The notes beneath the pieces are model-generated. The model was not told the DNA's origin. It worked only from the letters and a program-made list of their open reading frames with translations, and made no database searches. Made by a program: the position numbers and the translations under genes. Positions 8,519 through 17,059 of a DNA stretch of 64,000 nt are shown here, piece after piece. Origin of the DNA: Mycolicibacterium madagascariense (GTDB lineage: Bacteria; Actinomycetota; Actinomycetes; Mycobacteriales; Mycobacteriaceae); the NCBI RefSeq assembly GCF_010729665.1, contig NZ_AP022610.1, positions 186,001 through 250,000 of the forward strand. Direction: 5' to 3'. How positions within the stretch are numbered: position 1 is the first letter of the stretch; each line of letters opens with the position of its first letter.

Positions 8519-9553
8519 TCAGGCGTCGAGCGCGACGCGCGCGCGTCCCGCCAGATGGGCGTCGACGGTGTCGCCGATGCGGTGGGCGGCCGCGGGATCG
8601 GACCCGGCAATGAGCGCCAAAACGCCTGCGCGGTCGACGATTCCGGCGTCGGACCCGAGCCCGGACGCTACCAGCGCGCCACAGGCGCAACCGAGCAGCG
8701 CGGCGTCCTCGGGTGTGCAGCCACTGAGCAGCCCCGTGATCATGCCCGCGTTGAACGAGTCCCCGCAGCCGGTGGTGTCGACGACGGTCGTGGGCAGCGC
8801 GGGCACCGAGACGGGGTCGCGGTCGGGTTGCACCAGCAGTGCGCCCTGCGCGCCGACCGTCACGGCTACCGCGCCGACTCCCCTTGCGAGCAGCGCCCGA
8901 CCCGCCGCGGCGAGGTCGTCGATCCCGGTCAGCCCGCGCAGCTGGTCGTCGTTGGGCAGGAACCAGTCGATCGACGGGAGGAACGGGGTGAGCAGGTCGA
9001 GAGTGGCGGTCGTGGCCGGGTGCAGCAGGTCGACGAAGACGGGCTTGCCCGCGGCGTGCACCGCGGCGATCAGCGCGACGCCGTCCGAATTCAGTAGCTG
9101 CGGCATGGTTTCCGGCCCGCCGAAGAGCAGCGCATCCGCGGTGAGCAGCGCGGCACCGTCCACGTCGGCGGCCCGCAGCGACGGGGTGGCGCCGGGCACG
9201 TGCAGCGCCGGCCGCTCACCGTTCGGCCGGATCGGCAGGATCGTCGACGAGGTCACCCCACCGCGACGCCACACCAGCCCCCCGGTGTCCACCCCGTGGG
9301 CCCGCAGCTGCGAGTCGAGGAGCTGTCCGAGCAGGTCGTCACCGACGGCGGCGAACGACGCCACCGACATGCCGAGCTTCGCCAGGTCGACCGCCGCACC
9401 GCCGCCGGTGCCCGCGACCGTCACGCGGATCTCGTCGAGTCGCGCGCTGCCCTGTCCGGCGGGGATCTCGGTGACCGGGCGGCCGAGGACGTCGATGATG
9501 TGCGGGCCGAGCACCGCAACGGTGCCCACCCGCGGGCCGAGGACTGCCGTCAC
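8519..9553 (-). CDS. PfkB family carbohydrate kinase (ribokinase-like)
   Basis: The 344-residue protein carries the PfkB signatures: RVTVAGTGGGAAVDLAKLG in the N-terminal half and the C-terminal DTTGCGDSFNAGMITGLL with the catalytic Asp of GxGD. It should phosphorylate a hydroxyl of a sugar-like substrate using ATP. The start is the GTG at 9553, which overlaps the permease stop by four bases (GTGA), so the two genes are translationally coupled; longer upstream frame is excluded by that overlap. Kinase before aldolase suggests that a phosphorylated intermediate is cleaved. Confidence 0.87.
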   Translation of the reverse strand: MTAVLGPRVGTVAVLGPHIIDVLGRPVTEIPAGQGSARLDEIRVTVAGTGGGAAVDLAKLGMSVASFAAVGDDLLGQLLDSQLRAHGVDTGGLVWRRGGVTSSTILPIRPNGERPALHVPGATPSLRAADVDGAALLTADALLFGGPETMPQLLNSDGVALIAAVHAAGKPVFVDLLHPATTATLDLLTPFLPSIDWFLPNDDQLRGLTGIDDLAAAGRALLARGVGAVAVTVGAQGALLVQPDRDPVSVPALPTTVVDTTGCGDSFNAGMITGLLSGCTPEDAALLGCACGALVASGLGSDAGIVDRAGVLALIAGSDPAAAHRIGDTVDAHLAGRARVALDA

Positions 9554-11016
9554 TGCGGCCCCAGTTCCGCCGAGGCCGGATCGAAGTCGATGACGACGTC
9601 CCGCCGAAGCCGGTGGACGACGAAGCCGACGACGAAGGCCAACGGAATCAGCCACGGCAGCAGATTGGGGAGCGTGGCGTCGGTGCCCGTCAGCAGCGCA
9701 TAGTTCGCGATGATCAACCCGGTTGCGACGAGCAGCCCCAGCGCACCAATTGCCGGCGCCACCAACGTCTTCCACGTCCGCTTGTCCTTCATGCGCCGGA
9801 AGAACACCACGACGGTGACGGCCACCGCACCCTGCATCGCGACGATGCCGACGGTGAACAGACCGCCGAGGCTGGTGTAGACGCCGAGATACGGATCGGC
9901 GCCGACCACGACGAAGACCGCCACCAGAATGGCCGTCAGAATCGTCAGTGCCTCGCTGGCGCGAGCAGGTCCCTGATACCGAGGATGAAGGGCGCCGAGG
10001 AATGCGGGCATCGTGCGTTGCGTGCCCATCGTCTGCAGGTAGCGCGTCGTCGCGTTGTGCAGGGCCACCAGTGAGGCCAGCACGCTCGTCAGGAAGAAGA
10101 TCTGCATCAGCGCCGTCAGCACGCTGCCGCCCTGCTCACCGGACAGCACGAACAGCAGATCGCCCTGCGCCTCGTTGGCCCGCGGCACGATCTGGTCGAC
10201 GCCGACGGACCCGACGATGAGCCAGATCGTGAGGAAGTAGAACACCGAGATCGCGGCGACGCAGACGTAGATCGCCCTCGGCACCGTCTTGCCGGGATTG
10301 CGCGCCTCGTTGGCGTAGATGACCGCCGACTCGATGCCGATGAAGGACGTGAACGCGATCATCAGCGCGGGCCCGATGCTGCCCGAGAACACGCGGTCGG
10401 GGGAGAAGACGTCCAGCGGCAGTGCGGCCAGCCCGCTGTGGGCGAGGATGAGGACGTCGAGGACCACCAGCATCGCGAATTCGGCCACGATCATGACGAG
10501 CAGCACGGTGGCACTCAGGTCGGCGGCGTGGCGGCCGAGGATGCCGACGATGATCAACGCGATGACGGAGTAGATCCACCAGGGCAGGTGCAGCCCATGG
10601 GCCTTGGCGATGACGTCCGCGAAATACCCTGAGGCGGCGGTGATTCCGATGGTGCCCGCGCCGTAGGCCATCGTCGTCGCATAGGCGGCGCCGAGGCCGG
10701 CCCCCGGGCCGAAGCCGGCGTGGACGTACCGCGCGAACCCGCCACCGCCGGGAACCGCCCGGTTGATGGCCACGTACCCGACGGCGAAGCATCCGAGCAC
10801 CGCCCCCGCGACCAGGAAGACGATCGGCAACCCGGCCCCATTGCCGAGCGTGAAGCCGATGGGCGTGTTGCCGATGACCGATCCGAGCGGGGCGGCGCAT
10901 GCGATGACGAGCAGTGCGACCCGGCCGGTGCCGAGGTTCGCCTTGAATCGCGGCTGGTCCGCGTCGGGTCCTCGCAGAGCCTCCCCAGCGGGGGCTTCCG
11001 GCGTATGTGATGACAT
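9550..11016 (-). CDS. APC-superfamily amino acid/amine permease
   Basis: About 488 residues with roughly 12 transmembrane helices. The first helices contain ACAAPLGSVIGNTPIGFTLG and VPGGGGFARYVHAGFGPGAG, the typical APC substrate-binding glycine motifs; later FTSFIGIESAVIYANEARNP matches the helix 6 region. It imports an amino acid or amine by proton or sodium symport. The ATG at 11016 has GGAGAC upstream, six bases away; an ATG at 11100 would add a Pro/Arg-rich extension without a ribosome site. It is the first gene of the operon running down to the TetR gene at 5827. Confidence 0.88.
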   Translation of the reverse strand: MSSHTPEAPAGEALRGPDADQPRFKANLGTGRVALLVIACAAPLGSVIGNTPIGFTLGNGAGLPIVFLVAGAVLGCFAVGYVAINRAVPGGGGFARYVHAGFGPGAGLGAAYATTMAYGAGTIGITAASGYFADVIAKAHGLHLPWWIYSVIALIIVGILGRHAADLSATVLLVMIVAEFAMLVVLDVLILAHSGLAALPLDVFSPDRVFSGSIGPALMIAFTSFIGIESAVIYANEARNPGKTVPRAIYVCVAAISVFYFLTIWLIVGSVGVDQIVPRANEAQGDLLFVLSGEQGGSVLTALMQIFFLTSVLASLVALHNATTRYLQTMGTQRTMPAFLGALHPRYQGPARASEALTILTAILVAVFVVVGADPYLGVYTSLGGLFTVGIVAMQGAVAVTVVVFFRRMKDKRTWKTLVAPAIGALGLLVATGLIIANYALLTGTDATLPNLLPWLIPLAFVVGFVVHRLRRDVVIDFDPASAELGPQ

Positions 11017-11347
11017 CGAGGCGTCTCCAGGGGATCTCGCAGGATCGGGCGGCGTGGTTCGGGTGCGCCCGGGACACGCGCCATGGTGGCCGGGTCGCAC
11101 TCACATGGGAAATTAGACGGGCGCCCGAAATAAAACAACCCGTGCGGGAGACGTTAACAGAAACGAAACCCGCCCCCGGCTCGTCACCCCGGCCCATCCC
11201 CGAGCCAAAACCGTTATCGGAAAGGGGGGTTCATCGTGACCACCCGATACCGCCCAGCCTCAGCCGGGTGACCGTTGCGGTATCGCATCATGGGCATTCA
11301 CGTGACTCGTGGCTGGTCCCGGTCCGGCACCGCAACGGGAGGTAGGA
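11017..11347. other. Divergent intergenic region between permease operon and sensor lipoprotein
   Basis: No gene is seen in these 331 bases. On the minus strand a TAATTT element (plus-strand aaatta at 11110-11115) is a possible -10 for the permease operon, preceded about 18 bases upstream by GTTGTT. The perfect ten-base palindrome CGGGCGCCCG lies between them at 11118-11127. The middle of the region is unusually A-rich for this genome. The operon's TetR protein may act here, but no longer operator-like palindrome was found. Confidence 0.4.
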
Positions 11348-12034
11348 ATGCGTCAGGCCATCGCGACACTCGCACTGGGGATCACCTCCGTGCTGACCAT
11401 TGCTGGCTGCGACGGCGCGGAGGTCAACGCCCAGACCGCGAGCACCGAGACCATGATCCCGCGTCCGCTCGTCGAGCGTGAGTTGACCGGTTTGCTCCTG
11501 ACCACCGACCAGGTGAACGCCGCGATGGGCGCCACGGCCATGACGGTGATCCACCAGCAAGCGGCGATGTCGGACAACAGCACGACGATGGCGCCCCCCG
11601 AATGCCTGGCCATCGACGGCGCGGCCGAGGCCACGGTGTACGCCGACAGCGGGTCGTGGGCCGAGCGCGATCAGAGCCTCAACGACGGCGACAAGTTCGC
11701 CCATTACCTCAAGCAGGCCGTCGTGCTCTTTCCCACGCCCGAGAAGGCGGCGGCCTTCTTCGACACCTCGGCTCAGCAGTGGTCGGCCTGTCAGCAGTAC
11801 ACCCATCTGCAGAGCGGCACCATATGGTCGGCCGCTCCGCCGGTCAACGCCAACGGGGTGCTGAGCACCACCTCGACCGAACACGATGCCGCCGCGCCCG
11901 GCTGGGGATGTGGCCGCGCGCTGGCTTTGCGAAACAACGTCATCGCCGACGTCAATACCTGCAGCGCGAGCCCGGGAGACTCCGCGCCGAAGATCGCCAG
12001 CCAGATCGCGGCCAACGTGTCGGCGCGGTGGTAG
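11348..12034 (+). CDS. PknH-like extracellular sensor domain lipoprotein
   Basis: The 228-residue product starts MRQAIATLALGITSVLTIAG followed by Cys21, a clear lipobox. The rest resembles the PknH C-terminal sensor domain found in many mycobacterial lipoproteins (LpqQ/LppH type): an early LTTDQVNAAMG segment, PPECLA and later cysteines (SACQQYT, WGCGRALALRNNVIADVNTC) that form the family's disulfides. It should sit on the outer face of the membrane; its ligand is unknown. The ATG at 11348 follows GGGAGGTAGGA. The promoter region is shared with the divergent permease operon. Confidence 0.82.
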   Translation: MRQAIATLALGITSVLTIAGCDGAEVNAQTASTETMIPRPLVERELTGLLLTTDQVNAAMGATAMTVIHQQAAMSDNSTTMAPPECLAIDGAAEATVYADSGSWAERDQSLNDGDKFAHYLKQAVVLFPTPEKAAAFFDTSAQQWSACQQYTHLQSGTIWSAAPPVNANGVLSTTSTEHDAAAPGWGCGRALALRNNVIADVNTCSASPGDSAPKIASQIAANVSARW

Positions 12035-12062
12035 CGCCCGGCGGTGGGCGCCGTCGTGTGGG

Positions 12063-12203
12063 CTACTTCGACTTCGCCGCGCTCTGGCAGCGCTTGGAGC
12101 AGTAGATCACCTGATCCCACTGCCCCCGCGAACTCCACTTCTTCCGGTTGGTGAACGGTCGACCGCAGGCCGGGCACGTCTTCGACTGAGCTTTCGCGTT
12201 CAC
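12063..12203 (-). CDS. DUF2256 small zinc-ribbon protein
   Basis: A 46-residue frame begins with GTG at 12203 and reads [20 protein letters not shown], then [19 protein letters not shown]. The CxxC...CxxxC pattern with the RKKW core matches the DUF2256 family (a small zinc-binding protein sometimes found near photolyase-type genes). An in-frame stop lies 17 codons upstream, so the GTG is the only start. Function is unknown; a metal-bound nucleic-acid-associated role is guesswork. Confidence 0.8.
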   Translation of the reverse strand: MNAKAQSKTCPACGRPFTNRKKWSSRGQWDQVIYCSKRCQSAAKSK

Positions 12204-12385
12204 CCGAGTGGCGTACCCGCGACGCGGTTCGGTTAGCCATGCCGGTTGACGACGTCACCATTCGAGCTCGGCGCCGCGACGGATTCCTACGCGTTGACGG
12301 GCGGCTGAAGGTCGTTCCCAGCGCGTGCAGCGAAGCGGGTGGGCGCACGAGGTATCGGCAAGCTGCTTAGCGGGTACTCGCCAGC

Positions 12386-12871
12386 ATGACCCCGGCCAGC
12401 CAGCCATCATCCGACCCGCGTGAGCACGCGCGGCGTCGGCTGGAGGGTGACGCCAGCCCGGTCACCGTTGCCCAGTGGCGCCGGTTCGCTCAGGACTGGC
12501 TGAACGCCACGGTCGCCGTGGGCGAGGAACGGTTCGCCGACATCACGCTGGCCGTCGACGAAGCGTTGTCGAATTGCGTCGACCACGCCTACCGCGATCG
12601 CTCGGCCGGCACGATGGTCCTCGAGCTGAGCTACGACGAGAACCATGCCGTGGTCCAGATTCAGGTCACCGACGAAGGCAGCTGGCAGGAGCCAAAGTCC
12701 ATGCGAGTCAGCGACTTTCGCGGGCGTGGGGTCCTGCTGATGACGGCCTTGGCCGACGAGTGCTCCGTCGACGGGCATGACAATGGGACGACGGTCCGTC
12801 TCGTCTTCCGTGATTGCCCACCCCAGGGCGCCAGCCACGGTCGCACCGACGCGCTGCAGGACACCGCCTGA
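12386..12871 (+). CDS. RsbW-like ATP-binding protein (anti-sigma factor type)
   Basis: This 161-residue protein is a stand-alone GHKL ATPase domain. The N-box is ADITLAVDEALSNCVDHAYR (about residues 51-70), the G1 box is VTDEGSW and the G2 region FRGRGVLLMTALADE. The same layout is found in anti-sigma factor kinases such as RsbW/UsfX. It would bind a sigma-B/F-type factor and phosphorylate an anti-anti-sigma partner, but neither partner is adjacent. A second protein of the same type is encoded at 54394-54855. Confidence 0.82.
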   Translation: MTPASQPSSDPREHARRRLEGDASPVTVAQWRRFAQDWLNATVAVGEERFADITLAVDEALSNCVDHAYRDRSAGTMVLELSYDENHAVVQIQVTDEGSWQEPKSMRVSDFRGRGVLLMTALADECSVDGHDNGTTVRLVFRDCPPQGASHGRTDALQDTA

Positions 12872-12922
12872 CCAGAGGCCATGTTGGACGCACTGTCCGC
12901 TACCGGATAAGTTGTTCAGTAA

Positions 12923-14599
12923 ATGGACCTCGACGACGACTCCGCCTACTTCGACCTCGGCGGGTATGCGTGGCCGCACGACGTCGCCGCACCGTTGCTC
13001 GCGCGTCGCTGGTTCGACAGGGGCATGGTGTGGACCTTCGGGTTCAACCACGATGAGGCGGTTCACTGCTTCGAGCGCGCACTGCATGCCGATCCGGATT
13101 TCGGCCTGGCGCGGTGGGCGATCGCGTACGCCGTCGGACCCAACTACAACCGGAACTGGACGTCGTACGACGACGCCGGAAGAGCAGAGGCCCTGACCCG
13201 AGCCCGCACCGAACTGGCCGCCGCGGTCAGCGACGACCCCGTGACCAGGCAACTGATCGCCGCGTTGCGGCTGCGCTACCCGACCGGCGACGCGAACGAC
13301 ATCGACACGCTGGAGACCGGCCACGCCGCGTACGCCGACGCCATGTCGCACCTCGCGCAGGCGCATCCCGACCACGTCGAGGTGCAGATGCTGGCCGCCG
13401 ACGCCCTGATGAACCTCACGGTGTGGGCGCTGTGGGACGTCGAGACCGGCGAGCCGGCCCGCGGGTCCAGGGTGCTCGAGGCCCGTCGGCTCCTGGAAGC
13501 GGCGATGGCCACCCCGGCTGGTCGTCGGCACCCCGGCGTCCTGCACCTGTATCTGCACGCGATGGAGATGTCCGGCGAGCCCGAGGCGGCGTTGCCCGCC
13601 GCGGATCTGCTCCGCCAGCTGGTGCCCGACTGTGGTCACCTGCTGCACATGCCGTCGCACATCGACGTGCTGTGCGGGGACTATTACAGTGCGGTCCGCG
13701 CGAACGAGGCCGCGGTGCGCGCCGACCGCAGGTTCGTCGCCGCTCGCGGCCGAGACAACGCCTATTCGCGATACCGGGCTCACAACCTGCACTTCGTGGT
13801 GTACGCCGCGATGTTCCTCGGGCAGTTTCAGACGGCGATCGACGCCGCCGACGAACTCGCCGCCGAGTTGACACCCGAACTGCTGGACGCGCCGGGTCTG
13901 CCGATGGCGGATTGGCTGGAGGCGTTCGTGCCACTGCGGGTGCACGTTCTGATCCGGTTCGGTCGGTGGGCGGAACTGGTGGCCGAGCCGCTGCCCGCCG
14001 ACCCCGACCTGTACTGCGTGACCGCGGCGACGGTGCTCTACGGGCGTGGTGTCGCGCTGGCCGCGACCGGACACGTCGACACGGCTCGATCCACCCGCGA
14101 GGAGTTCCGCGCGGCCGTTAAGCGGATCCCGTCGTCGCGGGCGCTGTTCAAGGTGGCCTGCCACCACACGATGGCGATCGCCGACGCGATGCTGGACGGT
14201 GAGATCGCTTATCGTGCAGCCGATTACGAGCAGGCATTCGATCACCTGCGGCGGGCCGTCGACCTGGACGACTCGCTGCCCTATGACGAACCGTGGGGGT
14301 GGATGCAGCCGACGCGCCATGCCCTCGGGGCGCTGCTGCTCGAGCAGGGCCGCGTCGACGAAGCGTGTGACGTCTACGCCGCCGACCTCGGTGTGAACGG
14401 GACTCTGGGCAGGTCGCACCAGCATCCCGGCAACGTGTGGAGCCTGCACGGATACCTGGAATGCCTCGAGCGTCAGGGCCGATCCGCGGAGGCGGCCCTC
14501 GTCGCCAAGCAGCTCGAGTTCGCCTCCGCGCGTGCCGACGTCACCGTGCGCGCATCGTGCGCGTGCCGCACCGGAGCCGACCGGTCCTGCTGCGACTAG
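12923..14599 (+). CDS. Tetratricopeptide repeat protein
   Basis: The 558-residue protein is helical throughout, with TPR-like repeats: NHDEAVHCFERALHADPDFG near the N-terminus, and ADYEQAFDHLRRAVDLDDSL and QGRVDEACDVYAADLGVNGT toward the end. A histidine-rich LLHMPSHIDVLCGDY is conserved in relatives of this group. No enzyme domain is recognised; the role is probably protein-protein interaction in the cytosol. The C-terminus ends in a cysteine-rich tail (CACRTGADRSCCD). The ATG at 12923 comes 51 bases after the RsbW-like gene, so the two could be co-transcribed. Confidence 0.75.
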   Translation: MDLDDDSAYFDLGGYAWPHDVAAPLLARRWFDRGMVWTFGFNHDEAVHCFERALHADPDFGLARWAIAYAVGPNYNRNWTSYDDAGRAEALTRARTELAAAVSDDPVTRQLIAALRLRYPTGDANDIDTLETGHAAYADAMSHLAQAHPDHVEVQMLAADALMNLTVWALWDVETGEPARGSRVLEARRLLEAAMATPAGRRHPGVLHLYLHAMEMSGEPEAALPAADLLRQLVPDCGHLLHMPSHIDVLCGDYYSAVRANEAAVRADRRFVAARGRDNAYSRYRAHNLHFVVYAAMFLGQFQTAIDAADELAAELTPELLDAPGLPMADWLEAFVPLRVHVLIRFGRWAELVAEPLPADPDLYCVTAATVLYGRGVALAATGHVDTARSTREEFRAAVKRIPSSRALFKVACHHTMAIADAMLDGEIAYRAADYEQAFDHLRRAVDLDDSLPYDEPWGWMQPTRHALGALLLEQGRVDEACDVYAADLGVNGTLGRSHQHPGNVWSLHGYLECLERQGRSAEAALVAKQLEFASARADVTVRASCACRTGADRSCCD

Positions 14600-14680
14600 G
14601 TCGTCGCGAAACCCCTTGCCGCGCGCCGAGTCACCCAGCTGGCCGATGCCCGCGGGGTCCGCATGTCGTCCTTCGAGCGG

Positions 14681-16822
14681 TCACGCCGCCGTGCTACGTG
14701 GTGGTGCTGGCCCGCCAGGTTCGCGAGTGTGGCTGTCGCCGTGGGGTTCTGGTCGGTACGGCGTGGTGGGCGGCGGGTCGGCGTCCTGTGGGGCCGGGGC
14801 GTCGGGCGTGGTGTCGGGAGCGGTGTCGACGGGCCACCAGTAGTCGAGGTCTTCGGAGTCGTCGCTCTCGGAGCCGTCACGATTCGTGACGGTTTCGGTG
14901 GCGTCGGGGTCTGCGTGTCCGGTGTCGGCTCCGGCCGGTCCGTCATGGGAGTCGTCACGATTCGTGACGGTGGACGTTTCGCTGTTGGTGTCGCGGGCCT
15001 CGGCGCGGGTCTGGTCGGTGTGGGGCACGGCGTCGGTGTCAGCGTGGGCGTCGGCGCTCTGGGGGTCGTCACGATTCGTGACGGTGGACGTCTCGCTGTT
15101 GGTGGCGCGGGCCTCGGCGCGGGTCTGGTCGGCGCGGGCCTCGACGCGGGTCTGGTCGGTGTGGGGCATGGCGTCGGTGACAGCGTGGGCGTCGTCGCCT
15201 TGGGGGTCGTCACGATTCGTGACGGTCTCGGGTGCACCGTTCTGGGTGGTGGCGTCTCCGTCGGTGACGGCCTCGGCGGGACCCTCGCTCTCGGCGGGAC
15301 CCTCGCTCTCGGCGGGACCCTCGCTCTCGGCCGAACCCGCACCCTCGGCGGAACCTGCACCCTCGGCGGGACCCGTACCCTCGCTCCCACTTTGCGCCCC
15401 AACACTTTCGGACACCGCACTGTCCGTGTTGGGCGGGTGCCAGGTGGTGGTGGGTGGGTGGAGGCGTTGGGGGTGGTGGTAGTGATTGATGCGGTGTTGG
15501 CCGGTGTCCAGACCGGGTGGGGGTGTCCATTCGACGTCGTGGTGCTCGTTGAGGGTGGTGCTCCAGCCGTCGGGGGCCACCGAGCGATTGTCGGGTCCAC
15601 AGGCCAGGCCGAGGTCATCGACGTTGGTGTTGCCGCCGTGGGTCCAGTCGTGGCGGGCGTGGTGGGCTTGGGCGCCGTAGGCGGGGACGGTGCAGCCGGG
15701 TTTGGTGCAGCCGCCGTCGCGGGCGATCAGGGCCAGGCGTTGGGCGGGGCTGGCGGTGCGCCGGGAACGGTAGAGATTCAACGCCGAGCCGGTGGCCCCG
15801 TCGAACACGGCCAGGTAGTGGGTGGCATCGGCGCGGGCGGCCATGGCCAGCACCTCGGAGAGGGGGATGATGCTGCCGCCGCCGGTGACGCCGATCCCGG
15901 CGCGGGCGTGCAGTTCCTGCAGGGTGGTGCGGACCAGGATGGTGGTGGGCAGTCCGTTGAGGGTGCCGAGTTCGCCCTTGTCCAGGGCGTGACGACCGAT
16001 GTATTCGAACGCGTCGTGGCAGCGTTGGGCGTAGGGGCGGTCATCGGCGTCGATCTGGGCTTGGCTGGGGGTGCCACGGGTGCAGGGGTGCTCGTCGGCG
16101 GGGTTGCACATGCCGGGGGCGGCGTAGCGGGCGAACAGGACTTCCCACACCGCCCACGCTTGGGGGGTGAGGGTGGCCTTGAGGTCGGTCATCCCGACCG
16201 GGTCCTGCTTGCCCTTCTTCAGTTCGCGGCGGCGGCGGCGTTCGGCGTCGTCGGGGGCGGGGCCGTCCTGATCGAGCAGGAACAGGGTGCGTTCGGTCTG
16301 GTCGCGCAGTTCCTTGGGTCCGCAGCCCAGGCCGTGGCGGACCCAGTCCACTTCGATCTGGGTGCGGGTGGGGGTGTCCACCCAGGCGGGTAGGCGTGTG
16401 AGGGCCAGGCGGATCACGGTGACGTGCTCGCTGGTGAGCAGTCCCAAAGCGGTGGCGGCGGCGGTGGCGGGCATCTCGGGGGCCATGGGTGCCCCGGTGA
16501 AGGAGTGCCGCGGGCCCAGCAGGTCGGCGTCGGTGAGCCACTGGTGGGCCGCCTGACTCGATAGTCGCCAGCGGGTCATCACCACCTCGCGCCAGGACTT
16601 GGCGCCGACCTCGCCGGCGGTGGCGATGCGGCGCAGCTGGGCCAGCAGGCGGTGGCGCTGGGTGGGCAACTGGCAGTTCAGGGTCTGCACCTCGTCGAGG
16701 ACCTCGAGCAGGTCGGTGGCCGTGAGGGCCTCGACGTCGATGGCGGCCAACGCGTCGTGGGCGGCGCGCAGCGCGGTGAGCGCGTCACGGGCAGCGGACA
16801 TCGACATGACTCGAACATACAT
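14681..16822 (-). CDS. 13E12-type DUF222/HNH endonuclease-like protein with repetitive tail
   Basis: The 713-residue protein has an N-terminal DUF222 domain (ALTALRAAHDALAAIDVEAL through about residue 320) and an HNH-type zinc/nuclease region around residues 375-435 (GGCTKPGCTVPAYGAQAHHA, then HGGNTNVDDLGLACGPDNR). From about residue 480 the protein becomes an acidic, low-complexity tail with a six-residue repeat and four VTNRD segments. Related 13E12 proteins occur in many copies in mycobacteria, and several are SOS-regulated. The ATG at 16822 lies inside the SOS box; in-frame ATGs at 16807 and 16801 are alternatives and none has a good Shine-Dalgarno, so a leaderless transcript is possible. 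Confidence 0.85.
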   Translation of the reverse strand: MYVRVMSMSAARDALTALRAAHDALAAIDVEALTATDLLEVLDEVQTLNCQLPTQRHRLLAQLRRIATAGEVGAKSWREVVMTRWRLSSQAAHQWLTDADLLGPRHSFTGAPMAPEMPATAAATALGLLTSEHVTVIRLALTRLPAWVDTPTRTQIEVDWVRHGLGCGPKELRDQTERTLFLLDQDGPAPDDAERRRRRELKKGKQDPVGMTDLKATLTPQAWAVWEVLFARYAAPGMCNPADEHPCTRGTPSQAQIDADDRPYAQRCHDAFEYIGRHALDKGELGTLNGLPTTILVRTTLQELHARAGIGVTGGGSIIPLSEVLAMAARADATHYLAVFDGATGSALNLYRSRRTASPAQRLALIARDGGCTKPGCTVPAYGAQAHHARHDWTHGGNTNVDDLGLACGPDNRSVAPDGWSTTLNEHHDVEWTPPPGLDTGQHRINHYHHPQRLHPPTTTWHPPNTDSAVSESVGAQSGSEGTGPAEGAGSAEGAGSAESEGPAESEGPAESEGPAEAVTDGDATTQNGAPETVTNRDDPQGDDAHAVTDAMPHTDQTRVEARADQTRAEARATNSETSTVTNRDDPQSADAHADTDAVPHTDQTRAEARDTNSETSTVTNRDDSHDGPAGADTGHADPDATETVTNRDGSESDDSEDLDYWWPVDTAPDTTPDAPAPQDADPPPTTPYRPEPHGDSHTREPGGPAPPRSTAA
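14875..15224. repeat. Four identical 17-base palindromes inside the DUF222 gene tail
   Basis: CGTCACGATTCGTGACG (eight-base perfect arms, one central base) occurs at 14875-14891, 14953-14969, 15067-15083 and 15208-15224. The start-to-start distances are 78, 114 and 141 bases, all multiples of three, and each copy encodes VTNRD on the minus strand. Synonymous codons could have encoded the same peptide without a palindrome, so conservation at the DNA level is notable. Confidence 0.9.
15272..15379. repeat. Six-unit 18-base minisatellite in the DUF222 gene tail
   Basis: Six adjacent 18-base units begin CTCGGCGGGACCC or a close variant, at 15272, 15290, 15308, 15326, 15344 and 15362. The first three are identical; the last three are diverged. 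The unit length keeps frame and encodes six-residue repeats of the ESEGPA/EGAGSA type. Confidence 0.9.
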
Positions 16823-16826
16823 TCGA
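16811..16826 (-). promoter_or_regulatory. SOS (LexA) box at the DUF222 gene start
   Basis: TCGAACATACATTCGA differs at one base from the mycobacterial LexA consensus TCGAAC-N4-GTTCGA. It overlaps the first possible ATG of the DUF222 gene. LexA control of 13E12-family genes is established in M. tuberculosis, so damage-inducible expression is a reasonable expectation here. Confidence 0.7.
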
Positions 16827-17059
16827 AGACTAAGGGTTCACGTCACCAACCGTGAGAAACTTCCAAGGAAGCATCACCGAAAGACGTTGGCGTGCAACGT
16901 GTTCGACTCTGCCAGTTAATCCTTACCCAGGCTAAGAAATAATCTGGGCGGTTCGCTGTGTTGCAGCTTTCGACCGACACGGTTCAACCCACCCGAGAGC
17001 CCAGGAGCTTTCACGAGCAGGTGGGCTGCCGTTCGGTACGAGGAAGGACGGCATCGAAC

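Noticed and set aside
12407..14449. Minus-strand 680-codon open frame
   Set aside because: It lies antisense to the TPR protein gene; composition is typical of GC-rich antisense translation and has no recognisable domain.
15272..15379. 18-base direct repeats as a CRISPR array
   Set aside because: Units are adjacent without spacers, are in frame with a gene and diverge gradually; this is a minisatellite.
14663..16393. Plus-strand 576-codon open frame
   Set aside because: Antisense to the DUF222 gene; its Gly/Val-rich repeats are translation of the repeat DNA.
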